Below are positions 57,441 through 64,000 of a stretch of 64,000 nt of DNA, piece by piece (within the stretch, counting starts at the first letter, position 1; each line of letters begins with the position of its first letter). A model generated the notes under the pieces. That model saw only the letters and a list, made by a program, of their open reading frames with translations. It searched no databases and was not told where the DNA came from. This stretch comes from Andrena cerasifolii. Taxonomy: Eukaryota > Arthropoda > Insecta > Hymenoptera > Andrenidae. The stretch is taken from contig NC_135129.1 in assembly GCF_050908995.1 (NCBI RefSeq), positions 868,001-932,000 of the forward strand, written 5' to 3'. The position numbers were made by a program, and so were the translations under genes.

Positions 57441-58985
57441 ATTTGTGCAACCTATTCAATCCCTGCCATCAATGGTTCTGCTCATACAAATCTGGGTTGC
57501 TTAAAAATTTATCTCGTAATTTTTTAGGTCTTTTAAGCGCTTCTTCTCTTGCGGCACCTGTGTGCGTCGCGCACCACTTTGCACACGCAACCAGCCATGT
57601 CTGCCTATGCATGTACATACATTAGTAGCTTGTGTTAGACCAAGCTGAAAATAATTAGGTACGGGGACGTTGTATGTAGCTCGACCTCGAGAAGTTTCGC
57701 GTTTTGCGTTTCGCGAGTGAGCAACAAAACAGACCCGCGTATTGCAGCACGTAACCGGAAATTGGTTCGGTCGGAAGTTGACTCCCGCGAGTGACACACA
57801 GCTTAAACCGAGTTCGATGGCGCGTAATGCGTTTGATCGTTGCCCGGCGTGCCCGATAATAGCGTGCGGCACCGTAATGCGCTCGTTTCGCGGACATTCT
57901 GCGCGGTATCGCCATTCATCTCGCATCCTGTATTCGCCGGTAAAAATGATTGCCCGTGAAATCGGGTCAACAGGCAATTACCCGTGCGCGATAATGAAAT
58001 TGGTCTAGCCGCGCGCGATAGCGTTCGAGTTTCAGCCTGGCATTCCGCAAGTGCTGCAGAATTGTATTGAATATTTTTAAAAGCAATTTCCAATTGGATA
58101 TACGGAATAGGAAAATAATCCTGATTAAACGTACAGGCCGGCAGGAATAGCATATTTTCATGATCGAGGGATGATTAGATTAAGGTGAAGTAGAAATTGA
58201 ATGTGAGTGGTGGATTAATACTGTAAGTCAGTAAATCTGGCAAACAAAAATGTTTTTAAACATATTTGGCAAATTAAGTACTAGGTATACGTGTGTTGAG
58301 GAATTATGCTTGCAATGCAAGGGAGAGTTGGAAGCTTTAATATTAATTAATTTTATAATAGTTAAGATAATTTATGTAGGCGAAAATGAGTGACTATATC
58401 TTATTGGATATGAAGTGTATGTTAGTGGATAGTTGGCTTTTGAGAAATTGCATTTTATAGCATTGCTTATTTTTAACACATCATGGCAGGGCAATTGTAG
58501 TATCTCATATAATTCACCAATCTATTAATTGTTCATTAATCGCCATATATTGTAGACGATACTATTTCTCAACAGCATTGATGTCATCCTAAATCTCAGA
58601 ACTAAACACGCTGCTATGGATACGTATACTTTCCAAGGACTTCAATACTAAACCACTCTTTATAAGGACTGAAAATTACAGAAGAGTATGTACGCATGTA
58701 CAACACATACGTCGTATAGTGTTATATAAATAGGCAATATTACAATACCTACATAAGTTACATAAATATCATGATTTTGTTTACTACGATTGAAAATGTA
58801 AACGATATGTTATTCTATAATAAATGTGTTTAAAAGTTAATGGAATAAATAATTGTGGTAACTGAAATATTATTCGACTAAAAAAAGATCCCTATTTAGT
58901 GAAAGCTCCTTTCCTGCATGAGAATTTATAGAAATATTTCGTAATACTTAATAATAGCGCGTTTAACAGATGTGCTCAATAATTG
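57441..58985. other. Intergenic; CpG-containing to 58.0 kb, then AT-rich
   Basis: 57650-58010 is open in several frames on both strands by composition; no domain is recognised and no gene is called. Confidence 0.35.
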
Positions 58986-58993
58986 AGAGTTAA

Positions 58994-59428
58994 CCCTTCG
59001 TTGACACACGTCTTTCTTCGATCAACTTTGACATACCTGGGTGGCTCACACCCAGAGCAATTTTTCAACGACTGCCATTCTCACCTGAAGAATCCAATCG
59101 CTATGGAAAAAATCATGGGTCATTTTCAAGGTCTCTAGAATGTATTCCGATAGTTTTATTTATTGAATTTTATCACAGTTTTTTTGGAAAAATTCTAGAT
59201 TACCATATGTCGAGAAAAAACGAAGAACATCTTCAAAAAATTGTATCTTTTACAAATTTCAATATTAGGAGCTAAAAATCTACAAAGTCATTGTTCAGAT
59301 ATAATATTTTGAGAAAAAAAATAGTTTATAAGTCGGCTTTGGAGAAAAGGTATTTATTTTGTACATATAAGGTACAGAGCGTCAAAATCGGCTTATGGGT
59401 GGCTTACACCCAGAATGTCAACGAAGGG
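58994..59428. mobile_element. TTAA-flanked piggyBac-like MITE, family E
   Basis: 435 bp between TTAA (58990-58993) and TTAA (59429-59432). Tips CCCTTCGTTGACA and TGTCAACGAAGGG. Subterminal spaced palindromes GGGTGGCTCACACCC (59039-59053) and GGGTGGCTTACACCC (59397-59411) are nearly identical. Confidence 0.9.
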
Positions 59429-59432
59429 TTAA

Positions 59433-60828
59433 ATATTCGTATAATGTCATTTTATCAGAATTTAGCAAACAATTCTAATTGAATTAGGAATAGTAGACAT
59501 TAAACGGCGCTTCGTAAATCGATCAGATAATAGGTAGGTATCATGAACGCGTGATTTCCCCCCATAATCTAGCGGTGACCATGTTTAATTAAATTGACTT
59601 TTAATTATCAAGGAACTATTAAAATTTAATAACACCAACGCCAATAAATTCATCAGACGCTTTTATAACTACGCTATCGACAGCACATGTGATGCAGTTA
59701 TAAACGTCATCGATCCGGCCGAAAGGCCTTCAGTAAAAAGTGGAACCTGTTCTTAAATTACGGCCCCGATCGTGTCGCATTTAGCTAATTTTTTTCCTCG
59801 TAAGCTTTCGCGAAGCCCCCGGGGAAACAAGTAGGTGTACGTGCCGCGAATGGAAACAGGTGTCGTCCAATAAAAATGAAGGAAAACGCGTCGCTGTAAA
59901 AAGCTGCCGGCACGGCCTGAGCTTGCAGCGTGCCTCGAGCTGGCGTTGATGCGCCCGCATTTTCAGCGCGGGACTAATTGCTGGTTATATAAATCATTTT
60001 AACGCCCATTACTTCCTCACTTACACATTAAATGGATAGTCGCCGAACGCGGCAGTACAAGTTAGTTACTTTATATTCAGCAAAAGTGCGACCAATTTGC
60101 GGCGAACGTTTTAGCTCGGTGATAGCGAGCTTCTGCGAGCGTCCTTGGCTTTAATGGGGCTGAACACTCGCGGAACAGCTAAGAGGAAACGCGTCCCGGC
60201 GCGTACTTGCGTGTTCAATGTCGCGAGGGTTCACGTATCGCGGATAATGTCGTGCCAAGGTCAAGTAGAAGTAAATGCAGGTAGGGTGTTGAAAAGAAGG
60301 GTCTAAGAACTTGGGGGCTCATAGTACTCACCGCGAGGAATAAAAAATGCTTGATCAATACGAGTCTTAAAATCAACCCTGTCGATGTAAAAGACAAAAG
60401 ACATTCGGCGTGTCTTTCATCCGTTTAAATGCAAGCCTGACGTCTGCGCCCTGCGGATCTAGATCGACCAACATTTTCATATTCCTTCCCTGTTTCGTAT
60501 TGTACGATATGCATTTTCTATCCGTTGCCGCAAGTTTGCTACATCATTTATCGTTAATGAGGACACTAAAGTCTTTAATCTTTAATTATACTTCGACTCT
60601 GGTCCTAGAGATTAGAAGTGTAGTAGCATTTATTCTACCTACTAACAGTCACGGTTTCAGAGTTTTAAACCTAAAAATCTGCGCGGGCCTGGCGCACTCA
60701 GGCGGCTCGACTCGTCATAACGTTTTTTCGTGCCGAAGCAGTCACGTCGTGAGATTCTTCGATCAAGTTTTTCTTTCGATTATTAAGATTATTTAAGGAT
60801 AAAATATCGGTGTGTCTACCAGAAAGAA
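59433..60828. other. Unique CpG-containing intergenic, then 5' region of the DIRS element
   Basis: 59560-60240 is unique-looking and mildly GC-rich. 60280-60400 carries a copy of the AATCAACCCTG repeat. Sequence from about 60690 may already be DIRS 5' non-coding sequence, but no terminal repeat can be proved because the other end is outside the window. Confidence 0.35.
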
Positions 60829-61036
60829 ATGGGTAAACACAAGGAAAAGTCCACGAGGGGCGATAAGGATGATAGGCTGTTGAGGAGATTAAAAAAGCTG
60901 GGAAGAAAGTTCGAAAGGAGGACGGATCGCGTGGCGTCTATGCGCTCCTTTGTTTCCGATAATGAAGGTGCAATTTCAGACAGGGAAATAATTACAGACG
61001 AAAATATGTCGAGACCGCTGGATTTATCGAGCTATA
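60829..61036 (+). pseudogene. DIRS Gag-like N-terminus, cut by a MITE
   Basis: Starts at ATG 60829 (MGKHKEKSTRGDKDDRLLRR). A strongly basic coiled-coil-like stretch (RLLRRLKKLGRKFERRTD) is followed by an acidic segment and RPLDLSSY, where the MITE enters. After the MITE, a frame reading YSYIFPVNAEALRDITR (61993-62045) looks like its continuation. Gag proteins of these elements bind the genomic RNA. Identity rests on position before a DIRS reverse transcriptase. Confidence 0.55.
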
Positions 61037-61972
61037 GGGGAGACCGGGGCAAAGTGGGACGAAAAATGTTTGAAGTCGAATAAAATTTTTCCCTTTCAAT
61101 AAAAATGTGTGAAGATAGATTTATAATATAATTTGAACATTACTATTGATAAATGACGAATATCAATACTTAAAATAAACTTAAAGTATATTAAAATTCA
61201 ACTTGAAAAGAAAATGTAAAATCGACCAATTTACCCCATATATGGGGTAAAGTGAGCTACTCTCTGGGATAAAGTGAGCAGAAATTAAATACGTGTTTTA
61301 ATGAAGCATATAATTATAAAATCAACTTTCTTAGAACTTTAAAACTATTTAAATTTTTTTTTTTTAAAAATATATTTCATTAATACAAGCTTAATGTTAA
61401 TAATTTGTACTTTGTAACTTTGTACTTTGTGTTACTAACCTAAACTCATTTTCTTCTGAAAATGTGTTATTAAAGGAACTTTGTTTACATGAACAGTCTA
61501 ACATATAAATAAAACAAATACATACATAATTTTTAATAAAATACGTCACTCACATCACTCGCGCATCTTTTCTTTGCAGCTCAGTTTACCCCGGTCACTT
61601 TGCCCCGAATGTGTACTCAGTGGAAAATTAATTATTTAATAATGTTAGGATTAATGTTTTCTCAAACGCGTGTACATGTATGTTTATAAGCCTGTTATAA
61701 ACACGCAGAAAAAAAATGGAGTTAAAATAACACATTTAAGACTCATATATCCAAAAAGCTAATTTGAAAAAAAAAACAATTGGAAGTCTCTAAAACTTTA
61801 TTTTTAATTTTTTAAGTTAATTTCCATTTTTCGATACCTGAATGTGCATAATTATCATTGTCGTATTACATACATTTATTACATCACCAAAATTTGTAAA
61901 TATATTCTATTGTTAAAAAATAATTTAAGGAAGCTCATTTTACCCCGGGGTTCACTTTGCCCCGGTCTCCCC
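61037..61972. mobile_element. pogo-type MITE inside the DIRS Gag region
   Basis: 936 bp, tips GGGGAGACCGGGGCAAAGTG and CACTTTGCCCCGGTCTCCCC, flanked by TA (61035-61036, 61973-61974). Interior repeats of GGGGTAAAGTGAGC and GCTCATTTTACCCC echo the tip. It shares GGGGAGAYCGGG with 47396. Confidence 0.88.
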
Positions 61973-62315
61973 TACAGGTGAATTATGATGGGTATTCCTA
62001 CATTTTTCCTGTAAACGCTGAGGCTCTGCGAGACATAACACGATAGCGTAAGGATTGCGATCGAACTTATACGCGAGATAAGTCTATGATCGAGAGACAA
62101 ATTTACGGTTGAGCTTACACGAGAGGTAAGACAATGCCGAAGTATATCTGCAATAGCGGGCCCTTACTAGGGTCCCTTTTACCTCCTGCAGGGCCTCGGA
62201 TCCATGAGAAGGTAAATGCAGCACCCGCCTCAACCAGAACTCGTGCGCTCCCAGTAGCAACATTTGTTACCGTGGTGGGTTGACAAATTGAACCTCTACT
62301 TCGAACACCGCCCCT

Positions 62316-63142
62316 TTGGAACACCCACAACCCATTGAGGTAGCTGACGTGTCTGTACCCTTAGATGATGAGATTTTGTCAATAATTGGCGAAACTCCGG
62401 AATCAAAAGAAAGTGAGTTAACGCTCTCGCCTCATATTTCGTTGCGATGGGCCGTCTGGCTCAAAGAGGGTCAGAAGAAAGAGGTGGAGGTCCTCTTAAA
62501 GAAGCATCTGAGGAAGGGTGCCTGCTTCTTGGAAGCACCGACGCTGAACCCAGAGGTCGCAGCATCGTTAAATGACAGCTCTCTGAAGAGGGACAAATAT
62601 TTCTGCAAGACTCAGAATTTAGTGGGTTCTGCCTTATCGGCTTTGGGTAAAGTCATTGATCCTTTACTTACTCAAAAGAGAGAAGATATCGATGTAAGAA
62701 AGGCAATTGAAGGGGTGTGGGAGACCATCCCTGCTCCTTGCAGAGGTGTATACCTAGGAGACAAACAGTGGCCCGAAAATCGTGTATTATACCTAGCACA
62801 CACAAGCAGGTGGCATCGGTGCTGGAGAAAACTGTTACAGACGAGTTTCTATTTGGAGCGAAGCTCGGCGAAAAGTTGAAAGAGGCTAGGTTGGTCGACA
62901 AGGTAGGACAAGGAATGAAGTCTCAACAATCGTTGAAAAAGCTAGTTACCAAGCTACAACCAGGGAAACTCGAAACACCCTTCTGCAGCGAGGTCAATGG
63001 TACAGACGGGTTCAAGGATGGGTTTTGTACCGAAACCATCGCAGCGAGTACCACGCAATCGGTTCACATCTGCGAAGCAGACGCAGAAACCCTATGGTCC
63101 AGCACCCAACGGACAAAGAACTCGAAGCAGGAAACCCGTTAG
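62316..63142 (+). pseudogene. DIRS Gag-like C-terminal part, frameshifted
   Basis: One frame (from about 62316 to 62790) reads EHPQPIEVADVSVPLDDEIL, ISLRWAVWLKEGQKKEVEVL and DKYFCKTQNLVGSALSALGK. The sequence then continues in another frame as STHKQVASVLEKTVTDEFLF and GQGMKSQQSLKKLV, ending at 63142. The shift lies near 62790. The LVGSALSALGK plus LEKTV style is typical of DIRS/Ngaro-like Gag regions as I remember them. No zinc knuckle is seen. The first codon of the open stretch is TTG, so the true start lies upstream. Confidence 0.6.
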
Positions 63143-64000
63143 AGGTAACTAAGGTGGCGGGTAGACTAAAACTTTTTACAAAGCAATGAATGACAATCAC
63201 TTCAGACAGCTTCGTCTTGGAATGCATTCGGGGTTATAAGTTGCCCTTTACATGCAAGGTCACTCAGTCATCGCTACCTCCTTCACGCAGCTGGTCTCAG
63301 AGGGAATCTCTGGACATTAGAAAGGAAATACATAGTTTATTGCGGAGAGGTGCAATAAAACCTTGTGGACCAGTCGATGGTCAATTTATTTCCAATGTGT
63401 TCCTGGTGCCAAAACCTGATGTCTCAAACAGGCTTATAATTAACTTGAAGGAGCTAAATGAGTTCTTAGAACCAGTCCATTTTAAGATGGAAGATGTTCG
63501 CACGGTATGTAAGCCAATGTGGCTTGGTGCATGTCTTGGTTCAATCGATTTGAAAGACGCCTACTTCCTAATCCCATTACATAAAGAGTGTAAAAGGTTT
63601 GTAAGATTTTTGTTTGACGATCACTTATATTAGTATAACTGCTTGCCATTTGGCCTGTGTACGAGTCCGTGTGTATTCACGAAAGTAATGAAACCAGTGG
63701 TTAACCATTTACGGTCAAAGTCGCATCTGCCGGTCATATACCTCGATGATATCCTATGCTTGGGGAAGGATGCAGAATCTTGCATTGAAAATATTCAGGC
63801 AACGGTAGATCTCCTTATGTCGTTGGGGCTTACGATTAATTATAAGAAAAGTGATCTTACGCCAAATATAAGGTGTAAATACCTTGGGTTCATAATAGAC
63901 TCGGAAAAAATTGCGATTGAGTTAACCCAGAAAAAACGGGAATACTTGAAAAATATGGTGTCTCTCTTTCTCAAGAGGCGACGATGTAGGATTAGGGAGT
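63121..64000 (+). pseudogene. DIRS-type reverse transcriptase, two stops, continues past the window
   Basis: The frame overlaps the end of Gag and contains a TGA at 63187-63189 (between FTKQ and MTITSD, where Trp is likely ancestral) and a TAG at 63631-63633 (HLY*YNCLPFG). Visible polymerase blocks are FISNVFLVPKPDVSNRLIIN, LGSIDLKDAYFLIPLHKECK (first catalytic Asp), YNCLPFGLCTSP and VIYLDDILCLGK (catalytic YLDD at 63739-63750), then LGLTINYKKSDL and KYLGFIID. The order SIDLKDAYxxIPL, LPFGLxxSP, YLDD is characteristic of DIRS/Ngaro enzymes. It would copy RNA into DNA. All catalytic Asp residues in view are present; only the stops disable it. Confidence 0.88.

Larger units (their letters stand above)
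60829..64000 (+). mobile_element. DIRS-like retroelement, partial at the window edge
   Basis: A Gag-like region is followed directly by a reverse transcriptase of DIRS type, with no LTR at the 5' side. DIRS elements use a tyrosine recombinase rather than an integrase and make no target duplication. RNase H, methyltransferase-like and recombinase parts would lie beyond 64000. A pogo-type MITE (61037-61972), a frameshift and two stops mark it as inactive. Confidence 0.8.

Noticed and set aside
57501..58153. 158- and 116-codon minus-strand frames
   Set aside because: Opposed by frames on the plus strand over the same CpG-containing DNA; no recognisable domain or splice context.
1..64000. CRISPR arrays, bacterial operons, rRNA, tRNA
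   Set aside because: No regular repeat-spacer array, no ribosome-binding-site-led gene strings, no rRNA-like blocks, and no cloverleaf with a GGTTCRANNCC box that I could find by eye.

Overview
The window looks like eukaryotic, insect nuclear DNA. Short AT-rich intergenic stretches alternate with CpG-rich patches, there are spliced-gene signals (GT donors, pyrimidine tract plus AG), and there is a very dense layer of DNA transposons, foldback elements and a DIRS retroelement. The mix (Transib, pogo, mariner, piggyBac-like MITEs, DIRS) suits a hymenopteran such as an ant; that placement is inference. I see no bacterial gene organisation, no CRISPR, no confident tRNA or rRNA, and no complete host protein-coding gene. 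Nearly all recognisable coding sequence is broken transposon sequence. Layout: 0-6.4 kb has one foldback MITE, a CpG-rich promoter-like patch (1.26-2.0 kb) and AT-rich intergenic DNA. 6461-8207 is a non-autonomous Transib whose two ends read as a RAG-type 12-RSS (CACAGTG, 11-bp spacer, ACAAAAATC), with a CGTCG target duplication and the C-terminal transposase domain between 470-480 bp inverted repeats. 8.2-13.5 kb holds foldbacks and TTAA-flanked MITEs. 14.9-16.4 kb is a nest of four elements that includes a solo LTR with a 4-bp target duplication. 16.9-18.6 kb holds duplicated segments and a TA-flanked MITE. 19.2-21.8 kb holds a Harbinger-like element and two CAAGG foldbacks. 24.4-27.1 kb is a pogo-type element containing a piggyBac-like relic and a LINE RNase H fragment that is still open. 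27.6-28.4 kb is CpG-rich and may be a host promoter plus first exon. 30.5-31.7 kb has a mariner fragment and a pogo-type MITE. 33.5-35.1 kb is a TTAA element whose arms are inverted arrays of a roughly 127-bp satellite. 37.6-39.5 kb is a dead mariner carrying a TTAA-flanked insertion. 41.5-43.6 kb has a TA-flanked MITE and a hAT-type element with a perfect 8-bp duplication. 45-48.3 kb has Tc1 and pogo relics. 48.7-51.6 kb has three further TTAA or foldback elements, one nested with its empty site preserved at 20.9 kb. 53-57.4 kb has nested palindromes and a hAT transposase pseudogene. 59.0-59.4 kb is another TTAA MITE. 60.8-64.0 kb is a DIRS-like retroelement cut by a pogo-type MITE and running off the window. 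How the parts work together: they do not form a pathway. The region is a landing zone where transposon families insert into one another, and duplicated target sites let the order of insertion be read. The strongest themes are (1) the RSS-like Transib ends, (2) six TTAA families whose ends follow one plan (CC-rich tip plus a short spaced palindrome) with different palindrome sequences, and (3) three unrelated elements that have turned their arms into inverted tandem arrays.
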